Below are positions 7,901-17,330 of a stretch of DNA of 64,000 nt, one piece after another. Under the pieces are notes generated by a model, which saw only the letters and a list, made by a program, of their open reading frames with translations, made no database searches and was not told where the DNA came from. The translations under genes and the position numbers were made by a program. The stretch is from JAGOTP01 sp964567995. GTDB taxonomy: Bacteria > Patescibacteriota > Patescibacteriia > 2-12-FULL-60-25. The stretch's first letter is position 1, and every line of letters begins with the position of its first letter. Location of the stretch: assembly GCA_964567995.1 (NCBI GenBank), contig CAZMOB010000003.1, positions 166,493-230,492 on the forward strand. The letters run 5' to 3'.

Positions 7901-9010
7901 ATGGCAACCGCCGTTTCATTTGCAACCATGTTGGACGAAGCGCAGTACTCCACGTTTCCTAAACCAGGCGACGTCGTAAAAGGGCTCGTGATCGCCGTTG
8001 GTCGCAACGAAGTGCGTTGTGACTTGGGCGGAATCGCGGTCGGTCTCATTCGTGGACCAGAGCTCGACAAAAACCTCGACCTCCGGGTTGGCGATGAAGT
8101 CGAAGCTACGGTTATCTCTCTCGACAACGAATTCGATGAACTCGAATTGTCGTTGAAGGGCGCCGGACGCAAGCGTGCCTGGGACAAGATCAAAGAATTG
8201 CTCTCCCTCGGAGGCGCCGTTCAAGCCAAGATCGTTGATGCGAACAAAGGTGGTCTCATCACCCGCATCGAAGGCATCCCAGCGTTTATCCCGGTTTCAC
8301 AGCTTTCGCCTGAACACTATCCACGTGTTGCTGGTGGCGAAAAGATGAAGATTCTTGAGAAGCTCAAGAGCCTTGTCGGCGAAACCCTCGAAGTGAAGAT
8401 CCTCGACACCCATGAGGGCGAAGAGAAGATCGTCGCTTCTGAGAAAGCCGTTTGGGAAACCCGTCAGGAATCGGTTTTGGCCAAGTACGTTGTAGGCAAC
8501 CACATCGAGGGTGAAGTCACGGCCGTCACCGATTTCGGTGCGTTCGTCCGCTTTGATCAGAACCTTGAAGGGTTGGTCCACATCTCCGAAATTGCCTGGC
8601 AGCGCATCGACCATCCTCGTGATGTGTTGAAGACAGGCGACACGGTTCGCGCCGAGATTATCAACATCGAAGGCTCCAAGATTTTCCTCTCGATGAAGAA
8701 ACTCGTCGAAGATCCATGGCGCAAGGTGGCGAAGAAGTACGACGTCAACCAGTGGGTCATGGGTAAGGTTCTCAAGATCAATCCATTCGGCTTGTTCGTT
8801 GAGCTCGACCCAGAAATTCATGGTTTGGCCCACGTGTCCGAGCTTTCGAACCGCCCTGTAAAGGACGTCAACGAAATCGCACGCGTCGGCGACGAGTTCT
8901 CCTTCCGCATCATCTCGATTGATGCTGAGAACCACCGCCTTGGTCTCTCCCTCCGCAAATTGAAGGAAGAAACCAAGAAAGAAGAAGAGAAGGCTCCAGC
9001 GAAGAAATAA
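7901..9010 (+). CDS. rpsA: 30S ribosomal protein S1 (four S1 domains)
   Basis: RNA-binding ribosomal protein that helps the 30S subunit bind mRNA. Four OB-fold S1 domains are visible at residues about 21-86, 103-185, 199-267 and 285-354; the last two are the most canonical (GEVTAVTDFGAFVRF...GLVHISEI and GKVLKINPFGLFVEL...GLAHVSEL). The Lys/Glu-rich tail ends in KAPAKK. Four domains is shorter than the six of E. coli and is usual for many reduced bacteria. I chose ATG 7901 (MATAVSF); the frame runs back to a TTG at 7862, and MLDEAQYS at 7928 is an alternative. No Shine-Dalgarno is obvious. A strong terminator follows. Confidence 0.93.
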   Translation: MATAVSFATMLDEAQYSTFPKPGDVVKGLVIAVGRNEVRCDLGGIAVGLIRGPELDKNLDLRVGDEVEATVISLDNEFDELELSLKGAGRKRAWDKIKELLSLGGAVQAKIVDANKGGLITRIEGIPAFIPVSQLSPEHYPRVAGGEKMKILEKLKSLVGETLEVKILDTHEGEEKIVASEKAVWETRQESVLAKYVVGNHIEGEVTAVTDFGAFVRFDQNLEGLVHISEIAWQRIDHPRDVLKTGDTVRAEIINIEGSKIFLSMKKLVEDPWRKVAKKYDVNQWVMGKVLKINPFGLFVELDPEIHGLAHVSELSNRPVKDVNEIARVGDEFSFRIISIDAENHRLGLSLRKLKEETKKEEEKAPAKK

Positions 9011-9029
9011 ACTCTTCCAAAGAGATACA

Positions 9030-9066
9030 AGACTCCGTCCCAACCATGGGACGGAGTCTTTGTTTT
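9030..9066 (+). terminator. rpsA terminator
   Basis: AGACTCCGTCCCA pairs with TGGGACGGAGTCT, followed by TTGTTTT. Confidence 0.92.
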
Positions 9067-9067
9067 A

Positions 9068-9096
9068 TTGACGAAAAAGACCTATTTTGATACACA
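9068..9096 (+). promoter_or_regulatory. Promoter of the 9136 orphan
   Basis: TTGACG, 17-base spacer, TACACA, starting immediately after the rpsA terminator. Confidence 0.65.
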
Positions 9097-9135
9097 TTTC
9101 TGTTCGGTTTGCTCATCGAACAAGGGAGAACACAG

Positions 9136-9633
9136 ATGGAACCACGTGAAAGAGGTGCTAATGATAACGAATGGGGTGGACTTGTGTACCATGCCGGGTC
9201 TTTATACGCGACACGCGAACGCCAGCGGACAAAGCGGTTCGCCTTCATCAAGCTACTGCTTAGCGGACACTGCCTGGTCATGTACGGACTCGGTGGCGGT
9301 TCACTTGATAGAGCGCTTGGTGAACACGACTCTGATGCCTGGGTAGAGATCCGACGGTCGGTCCTCGTAGCAGCCTACCTCTATCCGGGGGCCAAAGAGG
9401 AAGAACAAGCGCTACGAATCGCGAATGAACTCAAGGTCCCGGCATTCGTGGTCTACGAAGAACGTGAGGGAGGCATACTGCAAGAACTGCTCGGCCTTCC
9501 GAACGTGCGAGGACAAGCAGCGCTTACCGGAGACATGCACACAAGTGAGCAGACCATGCTTGAGGCTCTCGATCGGTTCATCCACGGACTGCGACAAGAG
9601 ATCCGGAGCAATCGCAAGGTACGGAACCTCTAA
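9136..9633 (+). CDS. Hypothetical protein, 165 aa
   Basis: I do not recognise this protein. It is soluble. A central segment looks like alternating strands and helices (AFIKLLLSGHCLVMYGLGGGSLDRAL, SVLVAAYLYPGAKEEEQALRIANELKVPAFVVYEE) that could be a Rossmann-like or TIR-like alpha/beta fold, but no catalytic signature is clear enough to name. ATG 9136 has GGGAGA upstream. It is a complete single-gene unit: promoter at 9068-9096, terminator at 9641-9686. Confidence 0.7.
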   Translation: MEPRERGANDNEWGGLVYHAGSLYATRERQRTKRFAFIKLLLSGHCLVMYGLGGGSLDRALGEHDSDAWVEIRRSVLVAAYLYPGAKEEEQALRIANELKVPAFVVYEEREGGILQELLGLPNVRGQAALTGDMHTSEQTMLEALDRFIHGLRQEIRSNRKVRNL

Positions 9634-9640
9634 GAAGATA

Positions 9641-9686
9641 CACACCCTCGACGGGCTACTCCCGTGCGAGGGTGTAGTTCGTTTTA
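9641..9686 (+). terminator. Terminator of the 9136 orphan
   Basis: ACACCCTCGACGGG pairs with CCCGTGCGAGGGTGT, followed by a moderately T-rich tail (AGTTCGTTTTA). It lies just before the convergent CofE-like gene ends. Confidence 0.8.
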
Positions 9687-10373
9687 GCGGGAAAAAAGTG
9701 GTCGATACAAGTCGTCTGCTGGATCCATCCGTAATTCTGTTCGATCAACTTTGTTTGTAAAGACAACCGGCGCGTCCTCGATCACGGCGAGTGGTTGGCG
9801 TTCTTTGCCTTCACCCATCACCAGCACCGCCGCTGAAGCCAGCGTGTCAGCGATGTTCGTTTGCGTTAACTTGAGCTTCTTTCCAAAGAGGTCGGGCTGT
9901 CCACGATAATCACGCAGACCTTTGAATCCAGCATAGGCTAACGCCACACCAACAACGCCCGCTCGCAGCGGAAACACGCGACTATCTGTGATCAATATTC
10001 CTAATTTTCTGAGCTTAAAACGCTGACACAGAGCTCGGCGAAGTTGTTCGGCAGATTCGTACGATTGTTCTGGCCACAAAATAAGCTGGCCATCGGCGTT
10101 CGATTCATCAATACCGGCGTTTGGGCACCAATGCCCATCTTTCAAGGTTAGGTAGCACCATTTTGTCTTGATCGCTTGTTCGCTCTCTCGTTTGATCCAA
10201 CGCGTTTTGGCACCCCGTGTATTTGGAACGACTCGCCCTTGGGCCAAGGCGAGAACTTTTGATGTCACACACAGAATAGACCCTTCCTTCATACGACTGA
10301 GATGGTTCAGAATATACCGTTCCAAATCCTCATTTTGTTTGAACAGCGCACAACGAATGGGGTTGATTTGCAT
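9684..10373 (-). CDS. CofE-like (coenzyme F420-0:L-glutamate ligase family) protein
   Basis: Family of GTP-dependent gamma-glutamyl ligases. Visible family motifs are TSKVLALAQGR (residues about 36-46), NAGIDESNAD near 85-94, ITDSRVFPLRAGVVGVALAYAG near 132-153, and DLFGKKLKLTQTNIADTLASAAVLVMGEG near 163-191. Length (229) is normal. In methanogens and actinobacteria CofE/FbiB adds glutamates to F420; I see no other F420 genes, so the acceptor in this organism is unknown, perhaps another gamma-glutamyl or peptide substrate. The ATG at 10373 follows a GGACGAAAGGAGAG hairpin (10399-10432) and lacks an obvious ribosome site. Confidence 0.85.
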   Translation of the reverse strand: MQINPIRCALFKQNEDLERYILNHLSRMKEGSILCVTSKVLALAQGRVVPNTRGAKTRWIKRESEQAIKTKWCYLTLKDGHWCPNAGIDESNADGQLILWPEQSYESAEQLRRALCQRFKLRKLGILITDSRVFPLRAGVVGVALAYAGFKGLRDYRGQPDLFGKKLKLTQTNIADTLASAAVLVMGEGKERQPLAVIEDAPVVFTNKVDRTELRMDPADDLYRPLFSR

Positions 10374-10437
10374 AAGATAAGAAGACAGGAGGGACGAAAG
10401 GAGAGATGAGTCCTCTCCTTTCGTCCTGAGACGTACG

Positions 10438-11148
10438 TTAAGGAAGAATCAATGAAGAAAGAGCGTCCGCCAGGTGAATACCCAACACTGCCGGTTGACC
10501 CACAAAGAACGGTTTGCGACGGAACTCGATTTGGATTGCGCCGAAACGGCTCTCTGCCCGTTCCGAAGCAAAACGCTGGCCTGCTCGACGCACGATTGCC
10601 CCACCGCGCGCACGATGACTAATACCTCGTGCAGGGTCAGGCGAATGACCGACCCGGAACGAACCGAATGCGCTCTGGATCTGAGCGCACCAGCCCTCAG
10701 GACACGTCCGACCCTGATCTGTACCGAATGCGATATCAAGATCGACGCCCGGGAGTTCCTCGAAAGAATGGAAGTCGATCAGAAGGCAGACTCCATATTC
10801 ATCCAGCACTCGCTGAATCTCAGCGAAAAGCGTTCTATAAAACGCCTCGTAGGCTTCTGCAAGGCACTTCTCGCCTGCCACGAACGGCTCTTGTTCCGGA
10901 TCACGGTTCAGATCGAGCTGTCCTCGATCCAGTTCAAAGATAAGGACGCTAGTCACTTTTCCGAGTTCTTCAAGGCGTTGCGCGCATCCTTCCAGACAGA
11001 CACGTGCCCCGATATCCCGAGGGGCATAATCTTTCTCCCGCCAGCGAATAAATTGCCTACGCCAGGCGACCCCGGGCAGGACTCGTTCACCATCATGCGG
11101 CACCGTCAGGACGAACGGTGACTTCCCAGACACGAATTGAAAGAACAT
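10438..11148 (-). CDS. N-formylglutamate amidohydrolase family protein
   Basis: Metal-dependent amidohydrolase of the FGase/HutG type. Motifs seen are TVPHDG (residues about 15-20), ELDRGQLDLNRDP (about 72-84), LIDFHSF (about 122-128) and GAIQIEFRRKPF near the end, which match the family's histidine and acidic ligands. The 236-residue length is normal. The substrate cannot be deduced; histidine-degradation genes are not nearby, so a role in cleaving N-acylated amino acids or peptides is possible. ATG 11148 has GAGGTG upstream. The gene sits upstream of the CofE-like gene on the same strand with a hairpin between them, so co-transcription is uncertain. Confidence 0.85.
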   Translation of the reverse strand: MFFQFVSGKSPFVLTVPHDGERVLPGVAWRRQFIRWREKDYAPRDIGARVCLEGCAQRLEELGKVTSVLIFELDRGQLDLNRDPEQEPFVAGEKCLAEAYEAFYRTLFAEIQRVLDEYGVCLLIDFHSFEELPGVDLDIAFGTDQGRTCPEGWCAQIQSAFGSFRVGHSPDPARGISHRARGGAIVRRAGQRFASERAESRFGAIQIEFRRKPFFVGQPAVLGIHLADALSSLILP

Positions 11149-11346
11149 GCGTCACCTCATGCGTTGATTGGCTGAATCCTCAGATTAGAGGAAAGACGAC
11201 CAGATTTTACGGGTATGCGTGAGCAACATAGGAATCGCTGCCAACCTACCAGGTAGGGATATGTTTGTCATGGGACAGAAACCCCTTAAATGAGGCCATT
11301 TCCCTAGACGAGCCCCAGGAATTCCGTTACGCTCCCTGGACAGTCT

Positions 11347-13191
11347 ATGAACGCATCCATCCGCAATATTCTGCTTGCTGTCGCCGCTGTTTTGATCGTG
11401 GGAGGCGGGCTCGCCATGGTCAATTTGGATCCAGCCAAGAACGTTGATGTTACGACTTTTATTAGCCAGGTTCAGAACGGGCAGGTTTCGGAAATTACCG
11501 TCGAAGGGCAACAGCTCAAGGTGACTTATCAAGATAAGACAACGGCCGTGGTTGATAAGGAACCGGGAGAATCACTGTCTGAATTATTTAAAAACTATAA
11601 TGTCGATAGTGAGAAAACCAAGGCGATTAAAACGACGGTCAAAACGAATAGTGGCGCCGGGTACTGGGCAGCCGTCTTATTGCCGAACCTGATCCCGCTC
11701 GTTTTGGTCTTCGCCTTGATGTGGTTCTTGTTCCGCCAAGCCCAAGGCCAGAACAACAAAGCCATGTCCTTTGGGCAAGCCAATGCCCGCGAACTTCCGA
11801 AAGGGATGGGGAAAGTGACCTTCGCGGATGTCGCTGGGAACAAAGAAGCCAAACAAGAACTCATGGAAGTCGTTGAATTCTTGAAGAATCCGGATAAGTT
11901 CTCGAAGCTTGGAGCTAAGATTCCAAAAGGTGTTTTGCTCATGGGTTCACCAGGTACCGGTAAAACCTTGCTATCGCGTGCGGTTGCTGGCGAAGCAGAT
12001 GTTCCCTTCTTCCATATCAGTGGTTCGGAATTCGTCGAAATGTTCGTTGGAGTCGGTGCCTCACGTGTGCGCGATCTGTTTGCGAAAGCCAAGAAGAGTG
12101 CCCCGTGTATCATCTTCATCGATGAAATTGACGCGGTCGGTCGCCAACGTGGTGCGGGTCTCGGTGGTTCACATGATGAACGTGAACAGACCTTGAACCA
12201 AATTCTGGTTGAAATGGATGGGTTTGAGCCAAACATCGGCGCGATCGTGATCGCCGCTACCAACCGTCCGGATGTGCTTGATCCAGCGCTGCTTCGCCCA
12301 GGCCGCTTTGATCGTCGTGTCGTACTTGATCCACCAGACATCAATGATCGGGAAGCTATTTTGAAGATTCACGGAAAGAACAAACCACTCGCGTCTGATG
12401 TGAATCTTCGTCGCTTGGCAGAGCGTACCCCGGGTTTCTCTGGTGCCGATCTTGGTAACCTCATGAACGAAGGGGCCATTCTGGCTGCACGTCGCGATAA
12501 GAAAGAAGTGAACATGACGGAACTCATCGAATCGATCGAAAAAGTCATGCTCGGTCCAGAACGCAAGAGCCATTTGATGAACGAAGATGAACGTAAAGTC
12601 ACAGCCTACCATGAAGCCGGACATGCGATCGTCGCGCACATGTCGCCTCATATGGACCCTGTACAGAAGGTATCGATCATCAGCCGTGGCCGTGCAGCTG
12701 GGTACACCATTCGCCTCCCAACCGAAGATCGGACGATGCGTACGCGCGAGGAATATAAGGAGGACATTGCTGTCGCCTTGGGTGGCTATGCGGCCGAACT
12801 CGCCTTCTTTGGAGATATCACCACGGGCGCTTCGAATGACATGCAGAATGCCACGAAACTTGCTCGCAATATGGTGACACAATGGGGTATGTCAGACGCG
12901 TTAGGCCCTCGTACCTACGGGGAACGCCAGGACATGATCTTCCTCGGTCGTGAGATCCAAGAAACACGCGACTACTCTGAAGACAAAGCGATCTTGATCG
13001 ACAAAGAAATCGACCGCCTCATCGGAGACGGTCTCGCCACCGCTAAACGGATCGTCGCGGAACAAAAAGATGCGATGGATCGGATCTGCGCTCACTTGAT
13101 AGAAAAAGAGATTATCGAACGTGATGACTTCGAACAAATCGTGGGACTGCCACCAGCCAATCCGAAGAGTTCTATTCATAAGGCAACGTAA
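11347..13191 (+). CDS. ftsH: ATP-dependent zinc metalloprotease FtsH
   Basis: Membrane-anchored AAA+ protease for quality control of membrane and regulatory proteins. Membrane segments are at residues about 7-26 and 107-129, with a small extracytoplasmic domain between. Walker A GSPGTGKT is at 200-207, Walker B IIFIDE at 255-260, second region of homology with arginine fingers in RPGRFDRR (317-324), zinc site HEAGH at 422-426 and third ligand Asp498. The length of 614 is normal. It stands alone with its own terminator. No Shine-Dalgarno precedes ATG 11347. Confidence 0.97.
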   Translation: MNASIRNILLAVAAVLIVGGGLAMVNLDPAKNVDVTTFISQVQNGQVSEITVEGQQLKVTYQDKTTAVVDKEPGESLSELFKNYNVDSEKTKAIKTTVKTNSGAGYWAAVLLPNLIPLVLVFALMWFLFRQAQGQNNKAMSFGQANARELPKGMGKVTFADVAGNKEAKQELMEVVEFLKNPDKFSKLGAKIPKGVLLMGSPGTGKTLLSRAVAGEADVPFFHISGSEFVEMFVGVGASRVRDLFAKAKKSAPCIIFIDEIDAVGRQRGAGLGGSHDEREQTLNQILVEMDGFEPNIGAIVIAATNRPDVLDPALLRPGRFDRRVVLDPPDINDREAILKIHGKNKPLASDVNLRRLAERTPGFSGADLGNLMNEGAILAARRDKKEVNMTELIESIEKVMLGPERKSHLMNEDERKVTAYHEAGHAIVAHMSPHMDPVQKVSIISRGRAAGYTIRLPTEDRTMRTREEYKEDIAVALGGYAAELAFFGDITTGASNDMQNATKLARNMVTQWGMSDALGPRTYGERQDMIFLGREIQETRDYSEDKAILIDKEIDRLIGDGLATAKRIVAEQKDAMDRICAHLIEKEIIERDDFEQIVGLPPANPKSSIHKAT

Positions 13192-13206
13192 AGATGGAGA
13201 CAAAAA

Positions 13207-13232
13207 AACGGACCACTTGGTCCGTTTTTTTA
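13207..13232 (+). terminator. ftsH terminator
   Basis: ACGGACC-actt-GGTCCGT followed by seven T. The preceding A-run allows it to serve the opposite strand as well. Confidence 0.93.
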
Positions 13233-13240
13233 TACTGAGC

Positions 13241-13807
13241 TTATTTTCCCCATCCCCCATTCACTCGCTTGATTTCTTGATTGATCTTTTGAAGAAACAG
13301 CTGCACTTCTTGGTCAGGTGCGCCTTTTGGTAGTGGAAAATGCGGGTCTTCTTTTCCATCTTGAAATGATGAGGTAGGTACGAGAGGCGCTGGGTTTGGT
13401 TTTGAGGTGAAGATGACAGACGGAACAATCGTCTTTCGACCTCGAAAGACGCTGATATAGTCTTCTATTCTCGCTCCTGTCACCGTTCGCAGATCAACGG
13501 TCTGTACATGTTGCCATTTCCACCAAGTCCAACGATATTCCAACGCTCCGTTTTCAAGTCGAAGAAACGCGTGCGTTATCCCCCAGAAAAAACCGAATGC
13601 CATGAATCCTCCACCTAGCACAACCAATGCAAATAGGATGGGCATGAGTCCTGAGATCACATCATCGAACGACCGTGCACGCCTCAACTCAAGCGCTCCA
13701 TCACTGATGGATCCGTACATGTACGCGAGTACAAAAAGGGCCCCAACCGCTGCAATGAAGCGGTCTTTCCAAATTGCAACGCTTTCGTGTTTCGGATGAA
13801 GCTCCAT
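13241..13807 (-). CDS. Two-helix membrane protein, hypothetical
   Basis: 188 residues with membrane segments at about 15-33 (FIAAVGALFVLAYMYG) and 54-77 (LMPILFALVVLGGGFMAFGFF), followed by a PH-like beta-rich region (LRLENGALEYRWTWWKWQHVQTVDLRTVTGARIEDY). That arrangement resembles small bacterial PH-domain membrane proteins. It lies 23 bases downstream of pilB on the same strand and is probably co-transcribed. Its role in pilus function is not shown. Confidence 0.75.
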   Translation of the reverse strand: MELHPKHESVAIWKDRFIAAVGALFVLAYMYGSISDGALELRRARSFDDVISGLMPILFALVVLGGGFMAFGFFWGITHAFLRLENGALEYRWTWWKWQHVQTVDLRTVTGARIEDYISVFRGRKTIVPSVIFTSKPNPAPLVPTSSFQDGKEDPHFPLPKGAPDQEVQLFLQKINQEIKRVNGGWGK

Positions 13808-13830
13808 ATACTATTCGCCTTTGAGAATCT

Positions 13831-15717
13831 TTATTTCTTTGCCAGCTGATCGTCAATCTTCGCTTCCACAACGGGTGGTTCCAGTAAGGTTGAATCGATA
13901 TTCGCCACTGCCAACACTTCATCAACACTCGTAAACCCTTGTAACGCTTTGAGCAATCCATCCTGCGCCATCGTCAGCATCCCCTCTTTGACTGCCATAT
14001 CTTGAATCATGAACTCCGACACTTCTTTTGAGAGCACCTCCTGCTCGATCTCTTTCGTCATCGTGAAAATTTCGTAAATACCCACTCGCCCTTTGAACCC
14101 AAGATTGTTACAGGTCTTACAACCAGGACCAGGTCCTTTGAACGTCAGATGCTCCAGATCAACATGAATGCCGGACTTCGGTGAGATGGATGCAAGAACC
14201 CGTCGAACTTCTTCAAACTGACCCGGACGAAGGGTGATATCAACTTTGCAATCCGAACACAAGCGACGAATCAAGCGCTGACCAATAACGGCATTCAAAG
14301 CGGGGGCGAGTAAAAATGGCTTGACGCCCATCGAAAGAAAACGCGGGATCGCTCCCGCCGCACTGTTGGTATGAATCGTTGAAACGACCAAGTGACCCGT
14401 AAGCGCAGCTTGAATCGAAATCTCAGCCGTTTCCAAGTCACGGATTTCTCCGACCATCACGATGTCTGGGTCCTGACGCAAAATCGACCGTAATCCCTTG
14501 GCAAAGTCATAGTCTTTCGAATGCTCGATCTGACTTTGATTGATTCCAGCGAGTTTATATTCGACCGGATCCTCGAGCGTGATAATTTTCACCCCTGGAT
14601 CGTTCAGTTTCTTCAAAATCGCGTAGAGCGTGGTCGTTTTCCCTGAACCAGTCGGACCAGTCGTCACAATCATGCCGTTTGGACGATCGATTTCTTTCTG
14701 TAGACGCTCGAGAGCGAGCCCAGTAATCCCCAAGTTATCGAATTCCAGGGCGACCGCTTTCGGACGAAGCAAACGCATGACCACCGACTCTCCAAAAGCC
14801 GTCGGCAAGAAGCTCACACGAATATCGATCTTCTCGTTCGGAAGATAGATTGTGATACGTCCGTCCTGCGGGACGCTGTCGATGTTGATTTTGACACCCG
14901 ACAAGAGCTTCAAACGACCAATCATTTGCTGCCAAGCCGTGCGAGGCAATTTTGCGGCGTCGTTCAGCAGTCCATCCATGCGGAAACGAACCTTCACTCC
15001 ATTCTCTTCGGCTTCGACATGGATATCGGACGCGTTTGCTTTGAGCGACGCTCCGATGATGAGGGTGATGATATCCGTCGTACTCACTTTCGTGATCTGT
15101 TCCTGCAATTCATGAAAATCGGCAATTTGTTTTTCGTATTTCAACAAGTCTGCTTCGTCAATGCGATACCCATAGATCACCTCTTTTGGAATCGGTAATA
15201 CGTCATACAATTTGAAGGCAGCAGCAAAACTGTCTTCGGAAATATAGTAGACATCAACCGTGGAATGCTGCTCCTCCGCCAACCGAGCGCGAATCGCCTC
15301 CACTTCTTCTGACGGGTTGGTGGTGGCCAAGCGAATTTGTTCTTTCACTTTGAAAAAACAAAGAACTTGATTGGCCTCGGCTTCCTGTTTTTTGATCAAA
15401 ATCAGCGCTTCTGGAGCAATCGGGAAGCCGCGGAGCGCGATGTACGGCAATCCAAATTTAAACGCCATCTCTTGTGCCAACTTTTCTCTTTCTCGAATTT
15501 TGATCTCCTGCATCTTGTCCGTCAGAGCAGCTTGAGCGGCGGCTGGCGGAGGCTTGATGGGAGCGGCGGGCGCAGCCGAGCTGTTGTTGATCGGGCTTTT
15601 TTTGATCGAAGCAGCAAACGCCACCACCTCATCAGCCGCAGATGAAGCGGCGGTATCCTTAGGATCTTTTTTCAGCAAATCCTCAATTGAGGCCGCTTTG
15701 GGAGGCTGAATGGCCAC
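13831..15717 (-). CDS. pilB: Type IV pilus assembly / type II secretion ATPase (PilB/GspE family)
   Basis: Hexameric ATPase that drives pilin polymerisation at the inner face of the membrane. The N-terminal MshEN-like domain spans residues about 75-180. The ATPase shows SDIHVEA near 230, Walker A GPTGSGKT at 354-361, Walker B DPDIVMVGE near 416-424 and His box TGHLVVSTIHTN at 440-451. Zinc-binding cysteines CSDC and CKTC follow. All canonical motifs are intact, so it should be active. An Ala/Pro-rich linker lies at residues 43-65. The start is GTG 15717, four bases after the stop of the upstream membrane protein, implying translational coupling. Confidence 0.95.
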   Translation of the reverse strand: MAIQPPKAASIEDLLKKDPKDTAASSAADEVVAFAASIKKSPINNSSAAPAAPIKPPPAAAQAALTDKMQEIKIREREKLAQEMAFKFGLPYIALRGFPIAPEALILIKKQEAEANQVLCFFKVKEQIRLATTNPSEEVEAIRARLAEEQHSTVDVYYISEDSFAAAFKLYDVLPIPKEVIYGYRIDEADLLKYEKQIADFHELQEQITKVSTTDIITLIIGASLKANASDIHVEAEENGVKVRFRMDGLLNDAAKLPRTAWQQMIGRLKLLSGVKINIDSVPQDGRITIYLPNEKIDIRVSFLPTAFGESVVMRLLRPKAVALEFDNLGITGLALERLQKEIDRPNGMIVTTGPTGSGKTTTLYAILKKLNDPGVKIITLEDPVEYKLAGINQSQIEHSKDYDFAKGLRSILRQDPDIVMVGEIRDLETAEISIQAALTGHLVVSTIHTNSAAGAIPRFLSMGVKPFLLAPALNAVIGQRLIRRLCSDCKVDITLRPGQFEEVRRVLASISPKSGIHVDLEHLTFKGPGPGCKTCNNLGFKGRVGIYEIFTMTKEIEQEVLSKEVSEFMIQDMAVKEGMLTMAQDGLLKALQGFTSVDEVLAVANIDSTLLEPPVVEAKIDDQLAKK

Positions 15718-15721
15718 AGGG

Positions 15722-16729
15722 TTATTTGGTTGAACGACGAGACGTTGGACGACCAGCCGTTAGCCCCTGAAAGACACGCGCGATTTTGCTGTGGGCGGTT
15801 CCCTCTACGGCCCGACGATACAACCGGTTCCATGTCGCATACTGGAAGTTGATAGCAAACAACCCTCCCAAGATAGCTGTGAAGAAGACTAAGGCGGCAA
15901 TCGCGATATTCACCAAAACGAAAATCTTTGGTAACCCAAGATACAAACTCGCAACCAAAAACCCGAGCGCCGGCAACCCAGCGAACAAGGAGATCACAAC
16001 CGACGCGCTGAAAATAAGCGCTCCAATCACCATCATGCACAGCGCTGTTTCAAGGACCGTCAACCAAGCCTTGCGCAGCAGTTGCCAAGCGTGAACCAAA
16101 GCTTCATGCAGGGTCATTCCATCCGCCATGATGCCGTTTAAGGCAAACAAATGAAGGGTCGTTGCTTTGAAGAGAACGAGTAAATAGATCAACGCAGCAA
16201 GAACGAAGAACAACCACCCACCCGGCAGACCAGCCGTCGCTCCCGCTACGACCCGCAACCCCAAAGACCCCAATCCAGCGATACCCACCATCAACACATT
16301 CAACACTGCCAATGGAATAACTCGCTTCGCCGCCGACTGTAAGATCTGACGGAACCCACGCCCCAGTGTCGCTTGGCCACGATCAAGACAAGCAACCAAT
16401 GTTCCTTGGGCGATGATACTCAAGAACAAGATGAGGAAGATCAGCGCGAGCGATAACAAGACGCTTTGCGTCAGAGCGAACTTGTTGAGCGCATCCAAGC
16501 GAGCAACGCGAGCAAAATACTCCTGCCAACGGGCATCCTGGGCAAGTGGCGAACGCAAGGCATTCCGTATGGACAAAATGAACACGTCATAAATTCCACC
16601 CGTCTGCAAAAAGACCGTGAACAAGGCTAACGGCCAAAAACGCTTTTCTTTCCAAGCCAGAACGAGGGCGTCACGCAGGATCTGGCGGTAGAGCGGACGT
16701 GGAGAAGGAGCAGTGGTAGCACGTGGCAT
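15722..16729 (-). CDS. Polytopic membrane protein, hypothetical
   Basis: 335 residues from ATG 16729 (MPRATTAPSPRPLYRQI); the frame extends to 16762 but that addition looks non-coding. About six membrane segments are visible, for example ALILFIL-type helices, VIPLAVLNVLMVGIAGLGSL and GWLFFVLAALIYLLVLF. The layout resembles glycerophosphodiester-phosphodiesterase-type membrane domains (DUF-like integral proteins) but I cannot assign a function. It is the first gene of an apparent operon with pilB and the two-helix membrane protein. TATACT lies 15 bases before the ATG and may be its -10 box. Confidence 0.75.
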   Translation of the reverse strand: MPRATTAPSPRPLYRQILRDALVLAWKEKRFWPLALFTVFLQTGGIYDVFILSIRNALRSPLAQDARWQEYFARVARLDALNKFALTQSVLLSLALIFLILFLSIIAQGTLVACLDRGQATLGRGFRQILQSAAKRVIPLAVLNVLMVGIAGLGSLGLRVVAGATAGLPGGWLFFVLAALIYLLVLFKATTLHLFALNGIMADGMTLHEALVHAWQLLRKAWLTVLETALCMMVIGALIFSASVVISLFAGLPALGFLVASLYLGLPKIFVLVNIAIAALVFFTAILGGLFAINFQYATWNRLYRRAVEGTAHSKIARVFQGLTAGRPTSRRSTK

Positions 16730-16777
16730 AGAACTGCTGGAAAGTATACCACACCGAACCAACTTCAGGCGGCAGTG

Positions 16778-16807
16778 TTGACGTGAAAAGGAACGAAGGA
16801 GTACAAA
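16778..16807 (+). promoter_or_regulatory. Promoter of the small 16867 ORF
   Basis: TTGACG, 18-base spacer, TACAAA. It points rightward into a 450-base region that otherwise has only a small ORF and a hairpin. Confidence 0.5.
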
Positions 16808-16866
16808 ATAAAGCGCTGCCTGTGACTCTACGGGGACACGGCACAGAAAGGACGGCTCAAAGGACG

Positions 16867-17049
16867 ATGCAACGCCACGCTCAAGATCTGGCCGAAGAAG
16901 GCCTCACCAACGAATCAACCCCCCTCCCCCACACCGAAGAGGCTCCGGCCAACGACGCGGACAAGCGCCCCTCGCCGCCATCTGCGTCAGCGTCTCCACA
17001 AGTCCCTGAACGGTCGCGCACCCAGGGATACTGTTACAACATCGACTGA
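16867..17049 (+). CDS. Possible small protein, 60 aa
   Basis: Weakly supported. ATG 16867 (MQRHAQDLAEEG) has AAAGGA immediately upstream, and a good promoter lies at 16778-16807. The product is hydrophilic, Pro/Glu/Ser-rich and probably disordered, ending in GYCYNID. A long hairpin GGGGACGCTC/GAGCGTCCCC at 17071-17138 follows but lacks a T-run. A GTG at 16783 in the same frame falls inside the promoter and is not the start. It could instead be a non-coding transcript. Confidence 0.4.
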   Translation: MQRHAQDLAEEGLTNESTPLPHTEEAPANDADKRPSPPSASASPQVPERSRTQGYCYNID

Positions 17050-17243
17050 GCGCCTTCAACAGCACCCCACGGGGACGCTCTCGCCTCATCCTCCATCCTC
17101 GGCCACCACCGAGCGGAGACCTGAGCGGGAGCGTCCCCCAAGGGACCTCCAATCACAGACAGACACGTCACCTCCAAGCGCGGCTCCTCGCGTTTGTGCC
17201 CCTCAGGGCTCTCAGATGGAACGTCGTCTGTTTTGCGTTTATC

Positions 17244-17271
17244 TTGCATTTTTGAGGGAAAATGGTACTCT
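17244..17271 (+). promoter_or_regulatory. Promoter of the 17331 orphan
   Basis: TTGCAT, 16-base spacer, TACTCT; predicted leader of about 55 bases. Confidence 0.55.
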
Positions 17272-17330
17272 GTTTCGGCTTATTTTTTCGCTGTCGTATC
17301 TTCAACCGCAGGAGCAAAAGAGGCGTCGAG

